Below are positions 25,090 to 34,381 of a stretch of DNA of 64,000 bases, piece by piece. The stretch spans positions 304,464-368,463 of the forward strand of contig NZ_VLKI01000001.1 of the NCBI RefSeq assembly GCF_007830235.1. The letters run 5' to 3'. Source of the DNA: Cytobacillus oceanisediminis. Lineage in GTDB: Bacteria > Bacillota > Bacilli > Bacillales > Cytobacillaceae. Below the pieces are notes generated by a model. The model had not been told where the DNA came from. It searched no databases and was given only the letters and a program-made list of their open reading frames with translations. Every line of letters begins with the position of its first letter. The first letter of the stretch is position 1. A program made the translations under genes and the position numbers.

Positions 25090-26295
25090 TTACAAGAGTC
25101 CGACAAAAATCCCTGCCAATACAACCGACACCATGGTAACCGTAATGAATCCGCCGACAAGCATAGGTGGCAGCATGTGACTAGTCAGCATCTCTCTTTC
25201 TTTTTCATCTTCTGTTAAGGATTTAATCACTTCATTCGTAATAATGTAGTCAGCTGGGAATCCATATAAAGCTGTTAACGAAACAGCGAACGCCATTTCT
25301 TTACTCATTTTTAAAATCTTTCCTGCGATGAATGAGAAGATATACATCCCGATTACACCTAATACAATGGTACCTGCAAGCGGAAAAATAATTTCCATCA
25401 TCATGCTTGGCGTAGCCTGCTTTAAGCCGTCAAAGATAAAGAGCATCAGCGCCATGATGGCAAAACCGAAACCATTTGCTTTTTGTAAAGCCTGCTTTTC
25501 AAGAAAGCCTATACTTGTGGCAATTACCCCGAACAATAGGCAGAGAACAAATGGACTAACGCTGACAATTGGTGCTAAAAGAGTCGATGTCAGGTAAGCA
25601 AGGTACGATACTAATGATAGCCTAAAAAACTTGAAAAAATCTGTATTATATTTCTCTGGCATCTTTTTAAAGAGCTTTAGCTCACTATTTGCTGCTGCTG
25701 ATGCAGCGGCTACCTCAGCTGCTGCTTCTTCCTGTTCTTTAAAAATAAGCTGACCGCTGCGGTATTGGCTCAATAGGCGCTTTCCTTCTTTTTTCAAAGC
25801 CAGCGATGTGAGCGGATAGCCTGCAAATCCCTGCATAACATAAATGACGATTGCAAAGACAGATAAGGAAGCAAGACCCGCTTCTTTCGCTCCTTCAGAC
25901 ATAATCAAGGCAGATACAACACCGCCAACTAAAGGAGGAATTGCCACGACCACCGTCTTAAATCCAAAAATAAAGGATCCGATTCCCAATAATATTGCGA
26001 TAATTCCTAAAATCCCTGACAAAGCAATGACAATGGTCTTCCACTGGTTTTTTAATTCCTTAATCGATAACAACGTTCCCATATTAGTAATTAATAAGTA
26101 CATCATCATCACAGCCACAACTGACGGTATCCCTGCTACGGCTACAATATCCTGCGGAAAAAATGTCCAGTACCCTGCGAGGAATAGAGCTGCACAGATG
26201 AAAATGGACGGCACCCATGCCTTTGTCCGAACGGCAACCAAATCTCCTATAAATAGAATAAGCATAAGAATAACTAAAGCTAACATCTGTGACAT
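25090..26295 (-). CDS. Putative multi-helix transporter
   Basis: A 401-residue integral membrane protein with about ten to eleven helices and one cytoplasmic loop rich in alanine and glutamate (KEQEEAAAEVAAASAAANSE). A glycine-rich stretch (PPLVGGVVSALIMSEGAKEA) in the first half and LYGFPADYIITNEVIK near the C-terminus may line the substrate path. I did not recognise the family; some features recall sodium-coupled carboxylate transporters such as GltS. It opens the operon and is followed 16 bases later by two M20 hydrolases, so it probably imports their substrate. A good ribosome binding site (GAAGGGGATGGG) precedes the start. Confidence 0.8.
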   Translation of the reverse strand: MSQMLALVILMLILFIGDLVAVRTKAWVPSIFICAALFLAGYWTFFPQDIVAVAGIPSVVAVMMMYLLITNMGTLLSIKELKNQWKTIVIALSGILGIIAILLGIGSFIFGFKTVVVAIPPLVGGVVSALIMSEGAKEAGLASLSVFAIVIYVMQGFAGYPLTSLALKKEGKRLLSQYRSGQLIFKEQEEAAAEVAAASAAANSELKLFKKMPEKYNTDFFKFFRLSLVSYLAYLTSTLLAPIVSVSPFVLCLLFGVIATSIGFLEKQALQKANGFGFAIMALMLFIFDGLKQATPSMMMEIIFPLAGTIVLGVIGMYIFSFIAGKILKMSKEMAFAVSLTALYGFPADYIITNEVIKSLTEDEKEREMLTSHMLPPMLVGGFITVTMVSVVLAGIFVGLL

Positions 26296-26362
26296 ACTGT
26301 CCCATCCCCTTCTTAGATGAATAAATATTCATTCGAGTTGCTAAAAAATATATGTTACAAGA

Positions 26363-26391
26363 ATAATAATATAATTATACTTTTCAGTCAA
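26363..26391 (-). promoter_or_regulatory. Sigma-A type promoter of the permease/M20 operon
   Basis: On the minus strand, TTGACT (26391-26386) and TATTAT (26368-26363) are separated by 17 bases, a near-consensus vegetative promoter about 70 bases upstream of the permease start. No operator was recognised nearby. Confidence 0.6.
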
Positions 26392-26631
26392 TTAAAATTA
26401 TTGACAATTTTCGAGTAAACGCTTTCACTGCAGTTTCCAACCTTTATCTTCCAGTTCGAAAAAATATGAGAAAGTAAATATATTATTTTAAAATATTTTT
26501 GAGAAAGGGAGAGCAAAAAAAGTATCTCAAAAGATTGGATACCCTCAACTATTTATACAAAGCAATCTCCCCCGTAGACATTGTGCCTGTTGTTTTTAAA
26601 GTAGTTAAACTCCTTTTCCAGGGAACAAAAA
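26392..26631. other. Intergenic region between the M20 operon promoter and the fructan locus terminator
   Basis: AT-rich DNA of about 240 bases. A plus-strand open frame of 60 codons (26499-26681) runs into the terminator stem and has no convincing protein character, so I do not call it. Confidence 0.4.
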
Positions 26632-26696
26632 AAGACCTAAAATGGGAAGGATTTGCACACAAAGGTACATTCTGTCCTTAACTCATTTTAGGTCTT
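26632..26696 (-). terminator. Long-stem terminator of the levanase gene
   Basis: Arms AAGACCTAAAATG (26632-26644) and its complement (26684-26696) pair over a 39-base loop that contains a further small stem. On the minus strand the structure is followed by a run of seven Ts, about 85 bases beyond the stop codon of the large GH32 gene. Confidence 0.62.
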
Positions 26697-26780
26697 GCCT
26701 GCCAGTCAGTTACAATCCTGTATAATTTGATTTATTATGATTATTCTAGACTATTTGATCCTATCTATTAAGATAAGATT

Positions 26781-29700
26781 TTATCTTTTTATGGCCACAG
26801 GTACATTTACATCATCAATATTAATATGTCCCCATCCGCCAGTTTCAAAGTCGACAACCTTAATGTATAACTCTTCACCAATATAATCCGAAACATCCCA
26901 GTAAACCCTTCGATAGGCTTCAAAGTTTCCGCCTGTTTCCTTTATTAACTCTTTGCCGTCCGAAGCTCTTACCAATGCAATATAAAGCCTGTCGATATTA
27001 GCTCCACCACCGATAAGGAAATCAATTTTTCCGTTTCCGCCTAACACAAAGTTCTCAGATTTTAAGACTCCTGTCAGTGAATCCCCGCCATTTTCGCCAT
27101 TAAAACCCCATAAATGGTATCGTTCAGGATCTAATTGGTCTGATGCTTGGTTAAAGGGACCGCCCCATCCCCAATCGTCCTTCTTGGTTACGTGTTCATC
27201 ACTAAATGCATTTCCTTCTACAACATTCCATCCTGTTAAATCCCCTGTTTGGAAATCATGGTTAGATAATTCTGTACTTTCCGGTACAGGATTTCCGCCA
27301 TCATTCGAATCTGGCCAATAGGCTGGAACCGTTTCTCCGTATGCCGAACCAAGTTCCCATACCTTCATCGATACCACTTTAGCCTTTCCGCCACTACTCC
27401 ATAACTCAAGGCCCAGTGCATCGGAAAGTGTTGGATATACACGGGATGTGATGCTTTTTTCACCATTTGCATAGGCTTCAATCATCGACCGATCCAGATA
27501 AATATGAAGCTTGAGATTCTGTTTTCCTATCTTAAGCTCTCCGCCCTGTACACCTTTTTGAATATCCGGATCAAGACTTGACTTGTTTCTATCAATATTA
27601 AGTGCTTGGTTTTTAACATCATAGAATAGTAACGTTTCTTCCTTTCCATCGGATGACTTTCTAAGCTTTAGGCCCACTTGTTTAGCAGAGGCTGGTTTGA
27701 TTTCCAATTGAATTTCCAACTGATCGCCTTTAACGTTCTTTAATAATGGATTGGCTTTATCCGTTTTCATATTCTTAATCGAAACAAGTTCCTTCTTCCT
27801 TAAGGATTTTAATTCAGATATAGGTTTAATTCCTAATCCGCCTTCTGAATTTAATGAAAGCTCAAGCGGCAGCCCTGCATTATGAGCCCAGCCAGCATCA
27901 TAATGCTGTTGCTCCATCCGGCGGTCCTGGGCAATACTAAAGAGAATAGAGCGTCCTTTTCCATCAACCATCCCGCTTGGTCCTGTAAAGTGTTCCCCGT
28001 AATCAAATTGTTTTGGGTCCGAATGGTCAGGAACAAACTCTAGTTTTTCTTTATCCCATGTTCCAATCCAATACCATACATATTTCACATTGTGCGGACT
28101 ATATCCATCGAACCATGGATTAATAAAGAAAACATATTTTTCAACACCTTTTGCATCCTTACCTAATGGCAGAAAGACTGGCAGCTCCCAAACTTGGCCT
28201 GTTTTCGGAAATTGTTCATAATTGCCAACCAGCAGCGGCTTTTTGTATTCCCAATTTTTCAGGTCTTTAGAGGTATAGAGAAGTGCAGTTCCCCCTGCTC
28301 CTTTAATACCTGATCCAACGAGCTGGTACCATGTATCTCCATCTTTCCAAACATATGGATCACGGAATTGGCCGTACCATACCTCGCCTTCTTCTGCCTG
28401 CAGATTTGGTTCTTGTACAGTAACTGGCTTGTCATACACCAGCCATTCTTTCAATTCCGGGTCTTCAGGATCCTTACTAGTCGCAAGACCTGTCATTTGA
28501 TTCGGAAACTTCTTATCATCCCCAGCTGTAAAAAGTAATACTGGATTTCCTTCAGCATCAACCGTTGATCCCCCAGACCAAACACCATCCGGCGCAATGG
28601 AATTTCCATCAGGTGACAGTGCTATTGGAGCATCCTCCCAATGGACCATATCATCACTTACAGCATGCCCCCAATGAATTTGATGCCAGTATGGCCCTTG
28701 AGGATTATTTTGATAGAATAGATGATATTTCCCATTATTGTAGAACGGCGCATGAGGCTCGTTCATCCAATGCTCTGGTGCAATGAAGTGATATTGCGGG
28801 CGGTACCGGTCCCCATCATATCTGCTCCGATCCGGAGCTAAATCAGGTATTGGAAGTTGATGACTCTTAAAATTACGTAAATAGGAGTCATAATTTTCTT
28901 TAATTTTTTCTCCTGACAAAGGTTGGTTATACATCTTTAATTCGTCAATCATACCGTTAAACATATTGGCCGTGAAAGCTCCGTTTATTATGGCAGCACT
29001 ATTATGTTTTCCTATTAATAAGTCACTCGATGATGGGATGATCGACCCTTTTGGTGTGACCGTCTCCCCGACCAATTCGCCATTTAAATAGAGTTTCATT
29101 TTTTGCTCTGCCTTATCAAATGTGGCAACAATATATGACCATGTATTTTTTTCAAGGGGTTTGTTATCGGCGCCCCAGACTTCCTTCCATTCACCGTTTA
29201 TGCTTGCTTGGAATGACCACTTCCCGTGTCGTCCCATGCCAAGAATATAGCCTTCACTTGCGGATTTATTGTGTTGATTTACGATAGCGGACAATTGGCC
29301 AAGATCGCCCCATTCATAAGATCTTGGAGCAACCCATGCTTCTATCGTTAGAGCATCTGTTGGCTTAATGACCTGATCAGATGGCCTAGTAATCCATGTA
29401 GAATACCCATCGAACAGTAAAGCCTTGTTTCGAATCCCATCCCTCCATAAAGGATCCGTCGATGGCTTGTATTGAGCATTCGTAAACACATAAGAAATAG
29501 GGTCTTCCATTCCTCTTACCAGGTCTTTTGTTTTTGTTCCACTGCCTTCATCCAACGGCCAGCTTGCTATTAAACCTGAATTTTTCACATGGAAATCATC
29601 CACGTTTATATGACCCCATTCGCCTGTTGAATGATCAACCACTTTAATATAGACTTCTTCTCCCAAGTAACTCGCTGCATCCCACTTGATCCGGGTGTAT

Positions 29701-32147
29701 GCTTCACTATCATTCCAATTGGTGTTCGTTGCTTTCATTAGTTCTTTATCATCTGAAGCTCTAACTAAGGCGACATATAAGTTATTAATATCATTTCCAC
29801 CGCCAATAAGGAAATTGATTTCACCAGTTCCCGAAAGTTTGAAGTTGGCGGATTTAAGTACGCCCGTTTGCCCATCTCCTCCATCCTTTGTACCCCACAA
29901 GTGATAGTTGTTCACATGGTTAAACGGTCCGCCCCAGCCCCAATCTTTATCAGCTGTGACATCTTGATTTGTGAAAGCATCTCCTTCAACAATGGTCCAC
30001 CCTGTTAAATCACCAGTCTCAAAATCTGGATTTTGAATCGTATCGGTTATTATTGGGTCATTATTTAAAACATGAAAATCATCCACATTAATGTGCCCAA
30101 ATCCTCCAGAATGATAGTCTGCTATTTTTATATACATTGCTTCCCCGCGATATTCCGATGCATCCCAACTGACTCTTCGATAGGCTTCAGTATTGGATCC
30201 AGTTGCTTTAAAAAGCTCTTTGCCATCAGACGCCCGGACTAAGGCAACATATAGCTTGTTTATATCCTGCCCCCCGCCAACAAGGAAATCAATCATTCCA
30301 TTTCCGCCTAGCTTGAATACAGAAGATTTCATGACACCTGTACGAAAATCAGAGTTTGCCTCATTCGCTGCCCCGGCAAATCCCCAAACATGGTAGGTTC
30401 CTTGTTGCTGAAAAGGACCTCCCCAGAAGCTTGTAACATTAGATACTGGATTATCAAATGCTGAACCCGTTTCCGTCCATCCTGTTAAATCGCCAGTCTC
30501 AAAATCTGGATTTTCCATTTCATTTGGCAGACTGTCTCCATCAACGATAATCTGGTCAATTTCTGAAACAAAAGAGGCGTTTTTCAAATCGTATACCGTT
30601 AATGATTTTAGGGAAACTTCCCCACCAGTTGTGTAAAGTTCAAGAGATTGATTTTTAGGATCAGGGAAGAATTGATCCGTCATCACCACATGGCCGTCAT
30701 TGCCAAATACTTCAACAGATCCCCGGTCAACAATTAAATGGATTTTAACGGTTTGATCAATAGCTGTTAACGGCGCTTCATGTTTGGCAGCAAAGTTGCC
30801 GTTGAAACTGGATTCACCCGCATCGGAACGGTCAACAAACAATTTATTATTGCCTATATCATAACCAACCTTTGTTTCCCCGGTTTCCCCTTTTCGAATG
30901 TTAAAACCAAACTCGGTTACCGTCGTTGAATTCAAATCAAATTCAGCGATAATTTCATAGGCATCTCCAGTCACTTTCGATAATACATTTTCTCCAGGAG
31001 TGATCACTTTATTTTCCATAACTTGCGGAGTACCCCTAAGACTTGCCAGGTCCATTACAGGTTTTTGTTTAAGACGAATCCCTTCACCCTCAACCGTTGA
31101 TAAGGTAAGTTCACGCGGAATCGACATCGTTCCTCTGTATGAGGATGTTGGAATGTCCTGCCCATATTTCCAGTTATTCATCCACCCAAGCCATATACGG
31201 CGTCCATCAGGAACATCACTCCATGAAACAGCTGCATAAAAATCAGTGCCATAATCGGCCCATAGGACTTTACTCGGATCATTGGCATTGGTGAAAGTCT
31301 TCCCATCAAAATCACCAATAAAATACTGCATCCCTGAACCGCCGGCAGGGGCCCCTTCACTGATACTGACAGCCAATACCCACTTTTTCTTTGTTGGATC
31401 TCCATCAACCGGAAGGGCAAATAAATCCGGACATTCCCATGTTCCCGCATGGGAGCCGTCATGGTTTCCAAATTCACTTACTTTCGTCCAGGCTTTTAAA
31501 TCTGGGGAGTTATAAAAATAAATGCGGTCACCGGCTGAAATAACCATGATCCACGTCTTTGTTTCCTCATGCCAAAACACCTTCGGGTCCCGGAAAACAT
31601 CAACCCCATCTGGCATCGGGATAACCGGATTTCCTCCATACTTTGTCCAAGTACGGCCATTATCGTTACTATACGCCAAACTTTGAACTTGATGACCGCC
31701 TTTTTCTTGCGTAAAAACTGCAACCATCGGCGGTTTCGAATCCTTTCCAAACCCGGTCGTATTGTTCCAATCAATAACGGCACTTCCAGACCAGATAAAG
31801 CCTATTTCATCCGGATAGAGAGCAATCGGCAAGTGTTCCCAATTGACCAAGTCTTTACTTACCGCATGTCCCCAATACATCGGCCCCCACTTTGGTTCAG
31901 TGGGATTATGCTGATAAAACAGATGATACTCCCCATCGTAATACACCATGCCATTGGGATCATTCATCCAGTTTTTTTCCGGAGAAAAGTGGAATTTCGA
32001 TCGAAAAGGTTCATTTTCACTAACATCAGATAAAATGGATGTCTCACCCGTTTCAGCTTTACTAGAAACAGTGGGAATAAACATCGAAATCATTAAGGAA
32101 AAAATGACCACAATCGATAATCCTCGATTTTTTACCTTTTGCTTCAA
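26781..32147 (-). CDS. Giant secreted multidomain GH32 enzyme (levanase/fructanase)
   Basis: A secreted protein of about 1,788 residues that would degrade fructans outside the cell. TTG 32147 was chosen because GGAGG lies 9 bases upstream. Order: signal peptide ending near VSSKA; GH32 module 1 (about 52-360) with nucleophile Asp63 in WMNDPNG, RDP at 186-188 and acid/base Glu238 in WECPD; its beta-sandwich (365-520); two repeats beginning NPDFETGDLTGW (about 545 and 705); a LamG-like domain (858-1090); GH32 module 2 (1117-1430); a second sandwich (1440-1600); a third ETGDLTGW-type repeat (1628-1785). Module 2 has WMNEPHAP instead of WMNDPNG, but keeps FRDPYVW and a Glu in WELP. No LPXTG anchor is seen. 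Confidence 0.93.
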   Translation of the reverse strand: MKQKVKNRGLSIVVIFSLMISMFIPTVSSKAETGETSILSDVSENEPFRSKFHFSPEKNWMNDPNGMVYYDGEYHLFYQHNPTEPKWGPMYWGHAVSKDLVNWEHLPIALYPDEIGFIWSGSAVIDWNNTTGFGKDSKPPMVAVFTQEKGGHQVQSLAYSNDNGRTWTKYGGNPVIPMPDGVDVFRDPKVFWHEETKTWIMVISAGDRIYFYNSPDLKAWTKVSEFGNHDGSHAGTWECPDLFALPVDGDPTKKKWVLAVSISEGAPAGGSGMQYFIGDFDGKTFTNANDPSKVLWADYGTDFYAAVSWSDVPDGRRIWLGWMNNWKYGQDIPTSSYRGTMSIPRELTLSTVEGEGIRLKQKPVMDLASLRGTPQVMENKVITPGENVLSKVTGDAYEIIAEFDLNSTTVTEFGFNIRKGETGETKVGYDIGNNKLFVDRSDAGESSFNGNFAAKHEAPLTAIDQTVKIHLIVDRGSVEVFGNDGHVVMTDQFFPDPKNQSLELYTTGGEVSLKSLTVYDLKNASFVSEIDQIIVDGDSLPNEMENPDFETGDLTGWTETGSAFDNPVSNVTSFWGGPFQQQGTYHVWGFAGAANEANSDFRTGVMKSSVFKLGGNGMIDFLVGGGQDINKLYVALVRASDGKELFKATGSNTEAYRRVSWDASEYRGEAMYIKIADYHSGGFGHINVDDFHVLNNDPIITDTIQNPDFETGDLTGWTIVEGDAFTNQDVTADKDWGWGGPFNHVNNYHLWGTKDGGDGQTGVLKSANFKLSGTGEINFLIGGGNDINNLYVALVRASDDKELMKATNTNWNDSEAYTRIKWDAASYLGEEVYIKVVDHSTGEWGHINVDDFHVKNSGLIASWPLDEGSGTKTKDLVRGMEDPISYVFTNAQYKPSTDPLWRDGIRNKALLFDGYSTWITRPSDQVIKPTDALTIEAWVAPRSYEWGDLGQLSAIVNQHNKSASEGYILGMGRHGKWSFQASINGEWKEVWGADNKPLEKNTWSYIVATFDKAEQKMKLYLNGELVGETVTPKGSIIPSSSDLLIGKHNSAAIINGAFTANMFNGMIDELKMYNQPLSGEKIKENYDSYLRNFKSHQLPIPDLAPDRSRYDGDRYRPQYHFIAPEHWMNEPHAPFYNNGKYHLFYQNNPQGPYWHQIHWGHAVSDDMVHWEDAPIALSPDGNSIAPDGVWSGGSTVDAEGNPVLLFTAGDDKKFPNQMTGLATSKDPEDPELKEWLVYDKPVTVQEPNLQAEEGEVWYGQFRDPYVWKDGDTWYQLVGSGIKGAGGTALLYTSKDLKNWEYKKPLLVGNYEQFPKTGQVWELPVFLPLGKDAKGVEKYVFFINPWFDGYSPHNVKYVWYWIGTWDKEKLEFVPDHSDPKQFDYGEHFTGPSGMVDGKGRSILFSIAQDRRMEQQHYDAGWAHNAGLPLELSLNSEGGLGIKPISELKSLRKKELVSIKNMKTDKANPLLKNVKGDQLEIQLEIKPASAKQVGLKLRKSSDGKEETLLFYDVKNQALNIDRNKSSLDPDIQKGVQGGELKIGKQNLKLHIYLDRSMIEAYANGEKSITSRVYPTLSDALGLELWSSGGKAKVVSMKVWELGSAYGETVPAYWPDSNDGGNPVPESTELSNHDFQTGDLTGWNVVEGNAFSDEHVTKKDDWGWGGPFNQASDQLDPERYHLWGFNGENGGDSLTGVLKSENFVLGGNGKIDFLIGGGANIDRLYIALVRASDGKELIKETGGNFEAYRRVYWDVSDYIGEELYIKVVDFETGGWGHINIDDVNVPVAIKR

Positions 32148-32237
32148 CCCTGTCACCCTCCAACATTTAATTGTCACTTTCTTCAGAGAAAGTGCTTACA
32201 AATAAACTGATAAGAGTTGAGGCTAATAATGATAGAT

Positions 32238-32855
32238 TCAACGCCCCAATTCGTTCCTTTCATATTTAAGCAGCTGGTTAAACCACATTTGACATAAGTA
32301 ATAAATCGCATAGGCTGTGAAACTTCCAATGAATAAAATGGTAACTGGATAAAAATAGAACAGAGCTGTCTCTGCTCCAACAATGATCAATAATAAAACA
32401 GTTAAAACCGGGTTCATAAGTGAAAAAAGAAAGGCATTTCGAATCACGTTCTTCCAGCTTAGTTCGAAATGGACCATAATCGGAAAAAGATAAATAGAGA
32501 TGGAACTAAACAACAAAAAGCCAACGACTAAAATGATATACAGAATAAGCTGGCGAACAGAACTGCTTGGATCGATAATCCTATAATCAAAATATAAGAA
32601 AATTGCCAGTACGGACCACATAATAGAGATAACGAAGCTTTGTTTAAAATTCTCCTTAAACATTTTCAAAAAGCTCTTTAAAATACCGTCCGTTTCCTTT
32701 TGTAAGATTCGGTAACGGACAACACCAAACATGGCTGCTGTTGCAGGAAAAAAGGTAACCAGGGGGAGCATGGTTATTACCCATAGCAAATTTAGCAGAA
32801 CTAAATCTACGATCGCATTTAATGCAGAATATAATCTATTGTTTAAACTGTTCAT
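32238..32855 (-). CDS. YesL family (DUF624) membrane protein
   Basis: A 205-residue protein with five predicted membrane helices and the YesL/DUF624 features: an N-terminal NRLYSALNAIVDLVLLNLLW, the LPLVTFFPATAAMFGVVR segment, and a C-terminal WFNQLLKYERN. YesL proteins accompany Lpl/Ytc/Yes-type sugar ABC transporters in Firmicutes, but their molecular role is not established. It lies between the cytoplasmic GH32 gene (32 bases away) and the secreted GH32 gene, in the same orientation, and so belongs to the fructan operon. Length is normal. Confidence 0.87.
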   Translation of the reverse strand: MNSLNNRLYSALNAIVDLVLLNLLWVITMLPLVTFFPATAAMFGVVRYRILQKETDGILKSFLKMFKENFKQSFVISIMWSVLAIFLYFDYRIIDPSSSVRQLILYIILVVGFLLFSSISIYLFPIMVHFELSWKNVIRNAFLFSLMNPVLTVLLLIIVGAETALFYFYPVTILFIGSFTAYAIYYLCQMWFNQLLKYERNELGR

Positions 32856-32887
32856 CCTGTCATTCCCCCTGTCACCTTTTCACTACC

Positions 32888-34381
32888 TTATCTCCACACA
32901 GATTTTAACGTGTAGAGCTCTAACGATTCCAATTTAACCTTTCCATTTTTTGCATAAAGCTCGATTTGCTTACTATCTTGATTTGGGAAGATTAAGTCTG
33001 TAATTACCGACACACCACCGTTCCCGAACAATTCTACAGACGACTGATCCACTAAAACATGTAAGGTGATCTGATGATTCTCTGGCAGCAGAATGGTCTC
33101 ATGTTTCCCGGCGAAGTCCTCATGGAAAACCGCCTCTCCCGAATGGGTTCGATCTACAAATAAGGTTTGGTTTACCGGGTTATATCCAATAATCGTTTCA
33201 TCATTGGTACCCTTGCAAACCTTCAATCCAAATTCTTCGGCCGATCCAATTTCAAACTTGGCAATGATTTCGAATGTATTGCTTTTTATATTTGCCAAAA
33301 GATTTTGCTCCGGTCCTACTACTTCGTTTTCTAGCACTGCCTTATCATGGCGAAGACTTTGTAATTCACGAATCGGCTTTTGTACGAGCCTAATCCCTTC
33401 CTCTGTTTTCTTTAACTCTAGTACTCTGGGAATCGTCATTGCACTTCGCCATTCTTTTGTAGGGGTGACATTGGCATAACGCCAGTTACTCATCCAGCCA
33501 ATATAGATCCTTCTTCCGTCCCCAGCCGGAACATCTGACCAGCTGACCCCCGCATAATTATCGCGGCCGTGGTCAATCCACAGAGTCGTTTCCGGCTTGT
33601 GATGATTGAAAAATGTTTTCCCATCAAAATCGCCAATAAAATATTGCGTTCTCGATCCTTCTTTATATTTTGGATCATTGCCGATGCTGACAAATAGCAC
33701 CCATTTTTTCTGATTGGAATCACCATCAACAGGTAATTCAAACAAGTCGGGACACTCCCAAACCCCCTGATGGGAGCCATGTCCTGCTCCAAACTCACTG
33801 GCAAACTCCCATGAAATTAAATTTTGGGAAGAATACATTCTAACCGTTTGGCCAGCGGCTAATACCATGACCCATTGATTGGTCTCACGATGCCAGAACA
33901 CTTTTGGATCACGAAAATCTGTAATACTTTCTTCTTGAAGAACAGGGTTTCCCCCATATTTTACCCATGAGCGTCCATTGTCTTTGCTATAGGCAAGACT
34001 CTGCCTTTGTCGTGGCCGATTTGAATCAGGGTATGTATCCGCATGGGTAAAAATCGCCACTAACCCCGATTTTCCATCAAAGAAACCGCTAGTATCGTTC
34101 CAATCTACCACAGCGCTACCAGAAAAAATCGTCCCATGCTCATCCGGAGCTAAAGCAATCGGGAGATGCTCCCAATGAACAAGATCTTTACTTACCGCAT
34201 GTCCCCAATGCATCGGACCCCATGTTGTTCCATTGGGATGATATTGATAAAATAAATGATATTCTCCTTTATAAAACACCATCCCATTCGGGTCATTCAT
34301 CCAGTTTCTTTCTGGAGTGAAGTGGAACTGGGGTCTGTATTTTTCAGTATAATACTGTTGTTTTTCCAAAACGTTATTCAT
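32888..34381 (-). CDS. Cytoplasmic GH32 beta-fructosidase
   Basis: A 497-residue GH32 enzyme without a signal peptide, so it acts inside the cell on imported fructo-oligosaccharides or sucrose. The catalytic triad is intact: nucleophile Asp30 in NWMNDPNG, transition-state Asp158 in FRDPKVFW and acid/base Glu209 in VWECPDLFELP. A five-blade propeller (about 15-330) is followed by the C-terminal beta-sandwich (about 345-490). Overall it resembles module 1 of the secreted enzyme closely, with shared DVPxxDGRRIxxGWMxNW and TIPRxLxL blocks, so the two are probably paralogues. It begins directly after the fructokinase stop codon (TAA then ATG), which indicates coupled translation. Confidence 0.95.
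   Translation of the reverse strand: MNNVLEKQQYYTEKYRPQFHFTPERNWMNDPNGMVFYKGEYHLFYQYHPNGTTWGPMHWGHAVSKDLVHWEHLPIALAPDEHGTIFSGSAVVDWNDTSGFFDGKSGLVAIFTHADTYPDSNRPRQRQSLAYSKDNGRSWVKYGGNPVLQEESITDFRDPKVFWHRETNQWVMVLAAGQTVRMYSSQNLISWEFASEFGAGHGSHQGVWECPDLFELPVDGDSNQKKWVLFVSIGNDPKYKEGSRTQYFIGDFDGKTFFNHHKPETTLWIDHGRDNYAGVSWSDVPAGDGRRIYIGWMSNWRYANVTPTKEWRSAMTIPRVLELKKTEEGIRLVQKPIRELQSLRHDKAVLENEVVGPEQNLLANIKSNTFEIIAKFEIGSAEEFGLKVCKGTNDETIIGYNPVNQTLFVDRTHSGEAVFHEDFAGKHETILLPENHQITLHVLVDQSSVELFGNGGVSVITDLIFPNQDSKQIELYAKNGKVKLESLELYTLKSVWR

Noticed and set aside
26499..26681. A 60-codon frame between the M20 and fructan operons
   Set aside because: It runs into the long-stem terminator and its composition looks random.
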